From assembly GCF_037992945.1 (NCBI RefSeq), contig NZ_CP150304.1:933501-997500 (forward strand): DNA of 64,000 nucleotides. The letters run 5' to 3'. Below are positions 8,661 through 16,652 of the stretch, piece by piece (positions within the stretch are counted from its first letter, which is position 1; every line of letters begins with the position of its first letter). Position numbers and translations under genes: made by a program. The DNA comes from Peribacillus sp. FSL E2-0218 (GTDB lineage: Bacteria > Bacillota > Bacilli > Bacillales > DSM-1321). The notes under the pieces were generated by a model. The model ran no database searches, was not told the DNA's origin, and saw nothing but the letters and a program-made list of their open reading frames with translations.

Positions 8661-8692
8661 AAGTAAACTAAAATAGTTAAAATAGTTTACTT
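8661..8692. promoter_or_regulatory. Palindromic operator between the reductase and the TetR gene
   Basis: Perfect 10-bp inverted repeat AAGTAAACTA / TAGTTTACTT with a 12-bp spacer, centred in the 156-bp divergent intergenic region. An inner AAAATAGTT direct repeat lies in the spacer. The position and symmetry fit a TetR-dimer site controlling both directions; this is inferred from arrangement only. Confidence 0.65.
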
Positions 8693-8757
8693 TGTTCACT
8701 GTGTTTATTTCCCTATTTTTTTATGTAATAATGAAGAAAGTGAAGGAGGAGAACGAC

Positions 8758-9435
8758 TTGACTGCGAACAACGAACAAAATCAAAGTTCTCAAAATGACA
8801 TGAGAACAAGATTACTTACTAAAATCATCCCCATTATAAGGAAGAATGGCTTCCAATCCATTCGAATGGATGATATGGCGAAATACATGGATGTAAGTAA
8901 AGCGACCATGTACAAATATTTCACTTCCAAAGAAGATGTTATCCAAGGGTCTGTCAATAGTTTCGTTGACTATTTAAATGAACTTGTTGTCGAATCGAAT
9001 AATACGGTCGAATCGTTTACAAAGGGTTTTCAACAGTCATTCGAACAATCGATTTTACTTGCCGCCTATATCTCGGATGTATTTTTGAATGAGCTTCAAA
9101 TCATGTATCCATATTTACACGATCAACTGCGGGATGCGATGCAAAGAAGAGAAGAAAAAATGACGGTTTTTTATGAAGAGGGAAAAGAAAAAGGCATATT
9201 CAATACAGTTAATGAAAAGCTTATTTTTCTACAAGATGATGTATTGGTCCGGTCCATGATAGATGCTAAATTCCTAATGCTGAACGGTCTGACACTTCAT
9301 CAATTATTATTGGATTACTATAGGCTGAAGAAGCTTCAGCTCTTTAACGCTGATCATGCAGTGCAAGTTGACGATAACCATATGGTAAATCAGCTCGACT
9401 ATATATCGAAAAAGCTAACGCGGGACTTATTTTAG
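8758..9435 (+). CDS. TetR/AcrR-family transcriptional regulator
   Basis: 225 residues from the TTG at 8758, chosen because AAGGAGG lies 9 bp upstream; the longer frame would place that ribosome site inside the gene. A TetR N-terminal HTH covers about residues 20-65: IIPIIRKNGFQSIRMDDMAKYMDVSKATMYKYF. The C-terminal ligand domain is all helical and not assignable. Likely represses itself and the divergent reductase/SnoaL pair through the palindrome at 8661-8692. A small hairpin terminator follows at 9478-9499. Confidence 0.88.
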   Translation: MTANNEQNQSSQNDMRTRLLTKIIPIIRKNGFQSIRMDDMAKYMDVSKATMYKYFTSKEDVIQGSVNSFVDYLNELVVESNNTVESFTKGFQQSFEQSILLAAYISDVFLNELQIMYPYLHDQLRDAMQRREEKMTVFYEEGKEKGIFNTVNEKLIFLQDDVLVRSMIDAKFLMLNGLTLHQLLLDYYRLKKLQLFNADHAVQVDDNHMVNQLDYISKKLTRDLF

Positions 9436-9477
9436 GGCAACCATACTTTTACGAAAATATAAGAATTTTTATAAGGG

Positions 9478-9499
9478 AGGTTGCTGCGGCAGCCTTTTT
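9478..9499 (+). terminator. Intrinsic terminator of the TetR gene
   Basis: Seven-bp stem AGGTTGC/GCAGCCT around TGCG, followed by TTTTTCTC. Confidence 0.65.
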
Positions 9500-9635
9500 C
9501 TCATTTTCAAAGAAATATTTCTGAAGGTGGTCGCAAAATAAGTGGGCAGTTAAGGAAAAATTAATAGTTTCGTTAGAGTTTCATAACATATGGGAGGTAT
9601 TGTATACATATTGACAGAATAAGGAGGAGTTATGA

Positions 9636-10163
9636 ATGAAAAAATACGTAGCAAGTATAGCGGGTGCCGCTGTCCTATCATGTGCAGGATTTCTGGGATT
9701 TGGTCAATTAGAGCAGGTACAACAGAATCAAGGGAATGATCAGGTAGCACATGCAGCAAGTAACGAAAGTCCGGTTAAAGATACGAAGGAAACGACGACT
9801 CCAGCAAAACCAATGGGGGGGCTTTCAACACACGTACTTGACGAAGTAAAAGGAAAACCTGCACCAAATGTAAAAGTTAAAGTATATCGCGTGAATGAAG
9901 AGGGCAAGATGAAATACTTACACACGGCAAAAACGGATAAAGAGGGGCGCGTTGGTTCACTGCTTACACCAAAGGAAATGAAACAAGGTACGTATGAAAT
10001 CCACTTCTTTATAGGCGACTACTTTGATAAACAAGGCTCAAAGGGTGCAGATGAATTCCTGGACGAAGTTCCACTTCGTTTTAAAGTGACTGATTCTAAA
10101 CAACATTACCATGTACCAATTGTAGCCGCACCTGGAGGCTACAGCACATATCACGGAAGCTAA
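9636..10163 (+). CDS. Exported transthyretin-like / 5-hydroxyisourate hydrolase-like protein
   Basis: 175 residues. The N-terminal 24 residues are a signal-type hydrophobic segment, a possible AHA-A processing site lies near residue 40, and a low-complexity linker follows. From about residue 60 it matches the transthyretin-like HIU hydrolase family: LSTHVLD with His66, GRVGSLL with Arg105, and HYHVP with His159. Those correspond to the catalytic His/Arg/His of enzymes that hydrolyse 5-hydroxyisourate in urate breakdown. The family's C-terminal YRGS signature is YHGS here. No urate genes are nearby. Extracellular location and the altered signature make the true substrate uncertain. Good ribosome site AAGGAGG. 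Confidence 0.85.
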   Translation: MKKYVASIAGAAVLSCAGFLGFGQLEQVQQNQGNDQVAHAASNESPVKDTKETTTPAKPMGGLSTHVLDEVKGKPAPNVKVKVYRVNEEGKMKYLHTAKTDKEGRVGSLLTPKEMKQGTYEIHFFIGDYFDKQGSKGADEFLDEVPLRFKVTDSKQHYHVPIVAAPGGYSTYHGS

Positions 10164-10204
10164 GCTAGTTTACAAGTTGTATGGGAGAAGATACATAAGG
10201 TATC

Positions 10205-10260
10205 CCTCGAACTATAGACATGCTCGATCTGAATCGAGTTTGTCTATAGTTTTTTGAGGG
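10205..10260 (+). terminator. Intrinsic terminator downstream of the transthyretin-like gene
   Basis: Long two-part stem: ACTATAGACA pairs with TGTCTATAGT and the inner CTCGAT with ATCGAG; outer CCCTC pairs with GAGGG. A run of six T follows. The inner ATCGAGTTTGTCTAT is also found in the IS left-end hairpin. Confidence 0.85.
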
Positions 10261-10359
10261 TTTCGCAACACTCGCTGCAAACACTTTTGTTGAACGTTCA
10301 ATATATTCCCCTTGCGCAATATTGCATGAGGATTATTTTTAATAGGGAGAGGTGAAATC

Positions 10360-11073
10360 ATGACAAAAAAGATATTGATTGTAGATGATGAAAGCAGCAT
10401 AAGAGATGTTTGTAAAAGGTATTTACAAAGGGAGGGCTACCTCACCATTGAAGCGAGTGATGGCGAGGAGGCCATTGCCAAATGGAAAAAACAAAAGCCA
10501 GATTTGGTTATTCTGGATTTAATGATGCCTTATAAAACTGGATGGGAAGTGTGCCAGGAAATACGTGAGGTGGATGATGTACCGATCATCATGTTAACGG
10601 CAAGAGGGGAAGAGCAGGATAGGCTGATGGGACTGACAAATGGAGCAGAAGACTATGTTACCAAACCGTTTAGCCCGAGGGAACTCATATTGCGGGTTAA
10701 ATCGATCTTCCGCCTGCTGGGAAGAAATCCGTTACACACGGAAAATAGGGAAGACAAAGTTAAACTGGTCCAATACGGGGAGCTAGAGGTTAATGAAGTA
10801 ACAAGAACGGTTTATCTCAGTCAAAATCCAGTTGAATTGACCATGAAGGAGTTTGACATCCTCTGGCTCTTGATTAACCATCCAAAGCAAGTTTTCTCCC
10901 GCTCCCAACTATTGGATAAAGTTTGGAATATGGAGTTTGAGGGAGATACAACAACGGTGACTGTCCATATGAGGCGATTGCGTGAGAAACTGGAGCGTGA
11001 TCCATCCAACCCTCAAATGCTTAAGACGGTTTGGGGAGTGGGTTACAAGTTTGAAAGCGGGGATGAAGAATGA
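10360..11073 (+). CDS. OmpR-family response regulator
   Basis: 237 residues. An N-terminal receiver domain (1-120) has the acidic pair in LIVDDE, the phospho-acceptor Asp in VILDLMMP, Thr in MLTARG and Lys in VTKPF. A winged-helix DNA-binding domain (about 135-232) has LTMKEFDILWLL, RSQLLDKVW and TVTVHMRRLREK. The ATGA overlap with the next gene shows that it forms a two-component pair with the kinase. The stimulus and regulon are not evident from the neighbours. Confidence 0.95.
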   Translation: MTKKILIVDDESSIRDVCKRYLQREGYLTIEASDGEEAIAKWKKQKPDLVILDLMMPYKTGWEVCQEIREVDDVPIIMLTARGEEQDRLMGLTNGAEDYVTKPFSPRELILRVKSIFRLLGRNPLHTENREDKVKLVQYGELEVNEVTRTVYLSQNPVELTMKEFDILWLLINHPKQVFSRSQLLDKVWNMEFEGDTTTVTVHMRRLREKLERDPSNPQMLKTVWGVGYKFESGDEE

Positions 11074-12122
11074 AAATAAGAACCCAGCTCCTTTTGGCTA
11101 ACATCGCAAGCATTGGGGTAATTGTGATTTTCTTGATCTTCAGTTATGTTGAAATGGTACTGCCCCCGACGATTTTTAATTTGTTAGTCATCATTACGTT
11201 AATTGCTACAGTAATATCCATCCTGGTACATTTGTACCTGACTAAGCCCATTTTAAAATCCATTCAGGATATATCAGCCGGTGTCGAGAAAATTCGGGAA
11301 GGGGACTTTAATTGCAGGATAAACGGAAGTAATATTATTGAGTTAAACACAATGGCCTCGAATTTTAATGATATGAATGAGCAATTACTAAAAAGTTTTG
11401 AAAATCTGTCTAAATCCGAAGCCTCAAGAAAGCAATTGGTTGCAAATATATCACACGATCTACGAACACCGATCGCTTCCATCAAGGCCTTTTCCGAAGC
11501 GCTTGAAGATGGTGTCGTAGAAGACAAAGAAACCTTCAAGCAATATTTAAGGACACTAGGTCTTGAAACCCAACGGCTTAGCGAATTAATAGACGAACTC
11601 TTTCAACTGTCTCAGCTTGATGCAGATGGGATCACTCTTGAGAAACAACCATACCATATAGATCAGCTGATCCTTGAGACACTCCAAAATCAGTTGTTTC
11701 AAATTGAAGAAAAGAAGCTCAATATAGAAGTGGACTTACCAGAACAATCGGAACCGGTTTTAATATCCCCATCAAAAATGAAACAAGCTGTCATCAATTT
11801 ATTGGAAAATGCAATTCGATACTCCCCAATGAATGGTACCATGAAAATCACAGGAAGAAGATACAAGAACGGATATATAAAAATATCCATAACCGATGAA
11901 GGCGAGGGGATACCAGAAGAAGATATGCCTTATGTTTTCGAACGCTTATATCGTGTGGAGAAATCCAGAAATAGAGAAACAGGTGGATCCGGGCTAGGGC
12001 TGGCAATAGCCAAGTCCATTATCGAACTGCATGATGGTGAAATAGGAGTCGAACGGAACGACAAGGCAGGCTGCACATTTTGGTTCACTCTTACAAGAAC
12101 TGGCCAAGGGCCTTTAAAGTAG
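11070..12122 (+). CDS. Membrane sensor histidine kinase
   Basis: 350 residues. Two membrane spans (about 5-27 and 35-57) with only a few residues outside the membrane, so it has no large external sensor. A HAMP linker follows, then the H box ISHDLRTPIAS, N box NLLENAIRYS, G1 box DEGEGIP, and G2 box GGSGLGLAIAKS. Short-loop kinases of this type often sense membrane or envelope state or a partner transporter, though none is adjacent. The stop lies at the edge of an IS fragment that starts near 12112, so the last few residues (GQGPLK) may come from the insertion. Confidence 0.93.
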   Translation: MKIRTQLLLANIASIGVIVIFLIFSYVEMVLPPTIFNLLVIITLIATVISILVHLYLTKPILKSIQDISAGVEKIREGDFNCRINGSNIIELNTMASNFNDMNEQLLKSFENLSKSEASRKQLVANISHDLRTPIASIKAFSEALEDGVVEDKETFKQYLRTLGLETQRLSELIDELFQLSQLDADGITLEKQPYHIDQLILETLQNQLFQIEEKKLNIEVDLPEQSEPVLISPSKMKQAVINLLENAIRYSPMNGTMKITGRRYKNGYIKISITDEGEGIPEEDMPYVFERLYRVEKSRNRETGGSGLGLAIAKSIIELHDGEIGVERNDKAGCTFWFTLTRTGQGPLK

Positions 12123-12235
12123 TCCAACGCTTACCGTGCTTTTGTTTTTGCCTAACAAACACATGCCATCTTGTTTCTTTACGTTTCCAAAAGAAAGGTT
12201 TTACTTCCTGAAGATAGATCATGTCATAAAGAGAC
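12112..12235 (-). pseudogene. Degraded fragment of an IS1182-like transposase
   Basis: The minus strand encodes KHGKRWTTLKAL, a diverged form of KHGMRWTTLRGL near the transposase C-terminus. DNA similarity (TTTAAAGTAGTCCAACGC) continues with gaps through the region matching copy 1 at about 150-245. Both IS ends are missing. It lies tail-to-tail against the histidine kinase gene. Confidence 0.75.
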
Positions 12236-12381
12236 GAGATGAGTTTTTGATCAAGATTTATACGTGGCGCCATTTGAAGTGTCCTAACAGGTTATTCTCA
12301 ATAAGTATCCAAGGAAATTTAACTTGCTTTACTTATTGTTGTACACTATTTTCTCATTAACGCTGCCATGATATAGTAAAA

Positions 12382-12468
12382 ATGAAACAGTACTATAAAT
12401 TAAGCCTTTCTACTGCTGTTGTCCTTTGGCTGTGGGACTCCATTTTTTTACATAAGAAACCGGAGTAG
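12382..12468 (+). CDS. Possible 28-residue hydrophobic peptide
   Basis: Open frame with a hydrophobic centre (LSTAVVLWLWDSIFL) and basic ends. It is followed seven bases later by a terminator, and a TATAGT-like box is upstream. It has no clear ribosome site. Coding is unproven. Confidence 0.25.
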   Translation: MKQYYKLSLSTAVVLWLWDSIFLHKKPE

Positions 12469-12474
12469 TACTTG

Positions 12475-12497
12475 AGCTGCCTTCTAGGCAGTTTTTT
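12475..12497 (+). terminator. Intrinsic terminator
   Basis: Stem CTGCC/GGCAG with loop TTCTA, then TTTTTTC. The surrounding 12123-12649 holds only the IS fragment, a doubtful short ORF and this hairpin. Confidence 0.7.
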
Positions 12498-12649
12498 CTT
12501 TTGGAACGAAAGGGACAGAGTTGTTTCAATAAGGAAATATTATGAAACTATTGGGGCTTTTCAACCGTAGAATATAGAGAACCTTTGGATAGCTAACTTA
12601 TGCATCGCTGATACTCGAAAAAATACAACTGAAAAATGGTGAATGTTAA

Positions 12650-12964
12650 ATGAAAATGAATAAGCAAAAATTAGCCTCATTGATAGCGACTTTAGGGTTA
12701 ACCAGCTCTGTTTTAGCAGGTTGCGGATCTGCTCCTTCTGTTAATAAAAATGCTGAAAAATACAAGGAAGACGAAGAACAAGATGAATCAAGCTCAGGTT
12801 CAGGTTCGGGCTCGGGATCTAGCTCCCATACCAATACAAATTCAAGCAATCATACAGTGGTTCCTCCGGTAACTGGTTCCAAGACAACGAAAAATGATGC
12901 CGTCAGTGGATCGAGTAAAGGTTCCACCGGTATTGGAAGCGGAAAAGGTGGGGCAAGCAGTTAA
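12650..12964 (+). CDS. Small Ser/Gly-rich lipoprotein
   Basis: 104 residues. Signal peptide with KQK, a hydrophobic core and lipobox VLAGC, so it is predicted to be anchored to the outer face of the membrane. The mature part is low complexity: an acidic stretch (KEDEEQDE), alternating Ser-Gly, then Ser/Thr/Gly. It starts at an ATG with a poor ribosome site (GAATGTTA). It is 36 bp upstream of a glutathionylspermidine-synthase-like gene. Small lipoprotein or membrane genes paired with that enzyme family are known from the ygiB-ygiC arrangement, which suggests joint function. Confidence 0.8.
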   Translation: MKMNKQKLASLIATLGLTSSVLAGCGSAPSVNKNAEKYKEDEEQDESSSGSGSGSGSSSHTNTNSSNHTVVPPVTGSKTTKNDAVSGSSKGSTGIGSGKGGASS

Positions 12965-13000
12965 ATCGCCATTTCAAAATGCATCTAAGGAGAGAACGAT

Positions 13001-14257
13001 ATGGAAAAAAAGGATGAAGCACACTATCTGTTAAAGTGGATTGAACTTAACGATAAACTGGTCAAAAAGGGCTTTACCTGGGGCAGTGTAGAAGAAGATG
13101 AAGATTGGCACCAATATATGTCATATGATATACATACATATTCTCAACGGGAAATAGACAGGATTAATCGTGTTACCAATAAAATAGGGAATGTATACAA
13201 TAAAATGTATCACAAACTGCTGGACGGCTCTCAAGAAAGTAACGTCTGGAAGTCCCAACTGGGTTTGCCTGTCCATACCTGGGATGCTGCCAATGTTCCC
13301 AGTGATTTTTTTAGCTACTTTACAAGAATGGATTTCATTGTTAATGAAGATGAAATCAAGCTGGTTGAAGTGAATTGTGATACACCGACAGGATACATAG
13401 AATCATCCATCGTTAATCAAATCATATGTGAAGAATATGGATTTGTATCTCCGAATAAACTTGAGGAAAATATCAAAAGAACGTGGGCAATCATCAGCAA
13501 ACAATATAATCTATCAAATGATGATACCGTTCATTTTACCTCCTACGGCTGGCATGATGAAGACCGTGAAACTGTGCTATTCAATTTAAATAATAGCGGA
13601 TTACATAACACTAAATTCATAGCTATTGAAGATATCATCGTTTCGGATGAGGGGCTGTTCGACCAAGAAGGGGATAGGATTAACTTCTTGTATCGACTGT
13701 ATCCGCTTGAATACTTAGTTGATGATAAAGATTCTGCCGGAAGGGAAATTGGTCTCTCTTTTTTACAACATATTGCTGATGGTAGGGTGATATTAATAAA
13801 TCCGCCCGGCGCCTTCCTTATGCAGTCTAAAGCGGTTTTAGCATTGATATGGTCTCTGCGGGATGATAGCGGGATTTTCAGCTTTGAAGAAAGAGAAAGC
13901 ATCCGTAATCATTTTTTGCCCACTTATTTAAAAGGTGATTTTCCTTTTGAGAATGAAGCGTATGTAGCAAAGCCAATTTACGGGCGCGAAGGCGGAAGTG
14001 TAGAGATTTTTGACAGCTTTTCCAAGTTAGTCGAAAAAGATGAAGAAGATTATTACGCAGAATGGCAAAAGGTTTATCAACAATATGTAGAGATGCCCAA
14101 TAAAACGGTGAATACTTGGGACGGAGAATATAGCGGCAAAATGCTTGTAGGTTCTTTCTTAATTGGAGGAGAAGCTAGTGGCTTGTTCCTTCGTGTAGGT
14201 GAAAAAATAACCGGCAATCTTTCCATGTTTTGTCCAGTGGCCATTGAGAAGTGGTAA
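13001..14257 (+). CDS. Glutathionylspermidine synthase-family ATP-grasp ligase
   Basis: 418 residues, matching the C-terminal synthetase part (GSP_synth, YgiC-like) without the amidase half of E. coli Gss. Family landmarks: VEVNCDTPTGYIESSI near residue 125, AKPIYGREGGSVEIF near 325 (nucleotide-binding region), and GSFLIGGEASGLFLRVG with NLSMFCPVAI at the end. Known members join a peptide carboxylate to an amine using ATP; most Bacillus members have no proven substrate. AAGGAGAG precedes the ATG. The upstream lipoprotein gene is probably in the same operon. Confidence 0.88.
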   Translation: MEKKDEAHYLLKWIELNDKLVKKGFTWGSVEEDEDWHQYMSYDIHTYSQREIDRINRVTNKIGNVYNKMYHKLLDGSQESNVWKSQLGLPVHTWDAANVPSDFFSYFTRMDFIVNEDEIKLVEVNCDTPTGYIESSIVNQIICEEYGFVSPNKLEENIKRTWAIISKQYNLSNDDTVHFTSYGWHDEDRETVLFNLNNSGLHNTKFIAIEDIIVSDEGLFDQEGDRINFLYRLYPLEYLVDDKDSAGREIGLSFLQHIADGRVILINPPGAFLMQSKAVLALIWSLRDDSGIFSFEERESIRNHFLPTYLKGDFPFENEAYVAKPIYGREGGSVEIFDSFSKLVEKDEEDYYAEWQKVYQQYVEMPNKTVNTWDGEYSGKMLVGSFLIGGEASGLFLRVGEKITGNLSMFCPVAIEKW

Positions 14258-14338
14258 ATAGTTTCATGTTTTCACGGAAAAAGAGTCTATACGACCACTA
14301 TGACGCGATAAACATAAAAGGAGAGTGAAGGAACAGAA

Positions 14339-14764
14339 ATGAAAACGTATCCTTTAACAGAAAGTGATTTTGCATTAATAGATGAAGCTAAAAAAGTAAT
14401 TACAACCCTCTATGAAGATGATAGACATCATGTGGGAGCAGCATTAAAAACAAAGTCGGGGGATATTGTTTCAGCGGTACATATGGAAGCATATATCGGG
14501 CGGGTTTCAGTATGTGCTGAAGCTATCGCGATTGGAAAGGCAATTTCGAACGGAGAAAAATACTTTGATACGATTGTTGCAGTAAGACATCCCTATTCTG
14601 ATGAAAAGAATAGAAGGTTAAAAGTAGTAAGTCCGTGCGGAATGTGCCGGGAATTAATTTCCGATTATTCACCAGATTGTTTTATTGTTTTGGAAATGGA
14701 AGGAGAGTTACAGAAAACGAAAATCAGTGAGCTGATTCCACTTAAATACAGTCGGGAATCATGA
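14339..14764 (+). CDS. bsr: Blasticidin-S deaminase-like cytidine deaminase family enzyme
   Basis: 141 residues, the length of the Bacillus cereus BSR protein, and close to it along the whole chain as I recall that sequence: LYEDDRHHVGAA, VHMEAYIGRVSVCAEAIAIG, DTIVAVRHPYSDE, VVSPCGMCRELISDY and ELIPLKY. Zinc ligands are Cys59, Cys100 and Cys103, with the catalytic Glu61 in CAE; housekeeping cytidine deaminases that use CAE lack the AYIGR context. The family deaminates the cytosine of blasticidin S and inactivates it. Ribosome site AGGAGAG. It appears to be a single gene. Activity on the antibiotic is inferred from similarity only. Confidence 0.87.
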   Translation: MKTYPLTESDFALIDEAKKVITTLYEDDRHHVGAALKTKSGDIVSAVHMEAYIGRVSVCAEAIAIGKAISNGEKYFDTIVAVRHPYSDEKNRRLKVVSPCGMCRELISDYSPDCFIVLEMEGELQKTKISELIPLKYSRES

Positions 14765-14917
14765 CCAAAAATTGATTTCCCACTTTATTTGAAGATGGAG
14801 TTGCGATGACATTTCTTTTTTCACCTGAAAGAACAGGTATGTTAATATAGTATAGCATAGCCGGATTTTTTATTAACGGAAGTAAGTACATCTTATCATC
14901 AAAGGAGTTCATTCATA

Positions 14918-15715
14918 ATGCAAGTCTTACAAAAAACACAAAAAATAGTACGCTATCAAAATCAAGAAGGCAATATACATTACGGAATTGTTGAGGATGA
15001 TTCAATATTACAATTATCGAGCAGTTTCGCCGAACTAGTCAACAAGGAAATTAAGTATGACGGGGTTAAGGTGAAATATAGCGATGTTAAAATTCTGGAA
15101 CCTGTAAAACCTTCCAAAGTGGTCAATTTCGGGTGGACATATGCAGGGCATGCAAAGGAAACAGGGGGAGAGGCAAACCTTGTTGAACCATTTTTATTCT
15201 TAAAGCCATTATCTTCACTTATTGCAGACAAGGAAACGATTGTGCTTCCTCCAGCCGAATTAACCAACCAAGTGGAACTTGAAGGCGAAGTGGCCTTGAT
15301 CATTGGGAAGCGCGGAAAAAACATAAAAGAAGAAGATGCGCTTGATTATGTGTTTGGCTGCACGATTTTCAATGATGTCACAGCAAGAGATCTAACAAAA
15401 AAAGATCCACAGTTTACGCGGGGTAAAGGATTTGATACGTTCGGGCCTCTAGGGCCGTGCATCGTAACGGGTGTAGATCCGACAAACTTACGGATCGTGA
15501 CCACTCTAAACGGCCGTGTTGTCCAAGACGGCAATACGAATGAAATGTCTCTGAGCATTCCGTATCTAATCAGCTGGCTTTCACAGGTAATGACACTGGA
15601 GCCCGGTGACATTTTGGCAACAGGCTCACCATCCGGCAGCTGCCCAGTCCAATCTGGGGATGAAATCGTTGTGGAAGTCGAGAATATCGGTCAGTTGAGT
15701 AATAATGTTCAATAG
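14918..15715 (+). CDS. Fumarylacetoacetate hydrolase-family enzyme
   Basis: 265 residues. C-terminal FAH domain with the metal-binding acidic residues in ELEGEVALIIG and the downstream Asp in FNDVTARDL, then RGKGFDTFGPLGP and the family signature LEPGDILATGSPSG. Such enzymes act as fumarylpyruvate hydrolases, acylpyruvases, oxaloacetate decarboxylases or 2-hydroxyhepta-2,4-diene-1,7-dioate isomerases; neighbours do not tell which. AAGGAG precedes the ATG, and an intrinsic terminator lies at 15831-15856. Confidence 0.9.
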   Translation: MQVLQKTQKIVRYQNQEGNIHYGIVEDDSILQLSSSFAELVNKEIKYDGVKVKYSDVKILEPVKPSKVVNFGWTYAGHAKETGGEANLVEPFLFLKPLSSLIADKETIVLPPAELTNQVELEGEVALIIGKRGKNIKEEDALDYVFGCTIFNDVTARDLTKKDPQFTRGKGFDTFGPLGPCIVTGVDPTNLRIVTTLNGRVVQDGNTNEMSLSIPYLISWLSQVMTLEPGDILATGSPSGSCPVQSGDEIVVEVENIGQLSNNVQ

Positions 15716-15830
15716 GTAATACTAGCCTAGCATTCTTCCTTATTCCATAGATGGGCCAATCTATATAAACAATATAGTGGGCAGTGTCTTGATTTGCATG
15801 AAGATAGCTATTCCTATGTGTCGAAGTCAG

Positions 15831-15856
15831 AGCTGCCTTTAAGGCAGCTTTTTTTT
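15831..15856 (+). terminator. Intrinsic terminator of the FAH-family gene
   Basis: Perfect AGCTGCCTT/AAGGCAGCT stem with essentially no loop, followed by eight T. Confidence 0.85.
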
Positions 15857-15970
15857 GGGGAAAAGAGGAAGGGACTGAGGGGATGGGGGGCATAAACGGG
15901 CCGAGCAGTTGAGAGAAAGTAGCTCTTTTGATATAGTGAATGGATAGATTTTCAATTTGTGAGGTGCGGA

Positions 15971-16612
15971 ATGAAGAGCTCGAAAAAAAGGAAAAAAGCT
16001 TCTGAAAAAATTTTAAAATCCCTAAGGGTGCCGATAAATAAACATTTACCCATAATTGTAGATGAAGCAGCAGTTTCTCTTAGAACGAAAGAAGAGATAA
16101 TAAACCGAATCATTCCATTATCGATAGCTGCAGCGAAAGCTATGGAGGCTCCGCCAGAAAAAATTGAAGATTTCATTGAGAAGTATCATGCCAATGGATT
16201 ATTCACGAAAGAGGAGCAAAAGTTTTTATCAACAAACCCTATCATCGAGAATGAGCGGATTCAGTACTCTTGGAAACTCGAATGCATATGGCTTCTACTT
16301 TGGTCCGTAAATCTAATTTCCGACCTGGATGCACCAGCGGGTACGTGTGATGCTGACTTTGTTTTTGAAACCGTTCTACTTAGTTCGAAACAAGAGCTGC
16401 TGGAAAAATCCGCTATAAAGCCCGTCGGTGAAATATTGGATATTCTTGATTTTACCTACAGGGCACATTGGGCTGTCAGAGAGGCACAATTAAATGATTG
16501 GGTAACCCCATCATCGCTAGAGGCAGGTGTAGTCTATGAAAGACATTACACTCTTAATTGGTTAGTAAATTATATGGAAGAAGAATGGGACGATGTAAGT
16601 ACAAGTACATAA
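15971..16612 (+). CDS. DUF4272-type protein
   Basis: 213 residues from the ATG at 15971 (GAGGTG upstream). Landmarks recalled for DUF4272 are present: SLRVPINKHLPIIVDEAAVSLRT near the start, the central WKLECIWLLLWSVN, and DFTYRAHWAVREAQ plus VYERHYTLNWLVNY at the end. The function is unknown; proteins of this group often occur in variable regions near toxin-immunity type genes. It is convergent with a DUF3885 gene, with 40 bp between stops. Confidence 0.75.
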   Translation: MKSSKKRKKASEKILKSLRVPINKHLPIIVDEAAVSLRTKEEIINRIIPLSIAAAKAMEAPPEKIEDFIEKYHANGLFTKEEQKFLSTNPIIENERIQYSWKLECIWLLLWSVNLISDLDAPAGTCDADFVFETVLLSSKQELLEKSAIKPVGEILDILDFTYRAHWAVREAQLNDWVTPSSLEAGVVYERHYTLNWLVNYMEEEWDDVSTST

Positions 16613-16652
16613 AATTATTCCTTCCGAGACTTCGTGATGTAAAGGTAATCCC

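Noticed and set aside
13543..13902. 119-codon frame antisense to the ligase gene
   Set aside because: Complementary-strand shadow without a start context.
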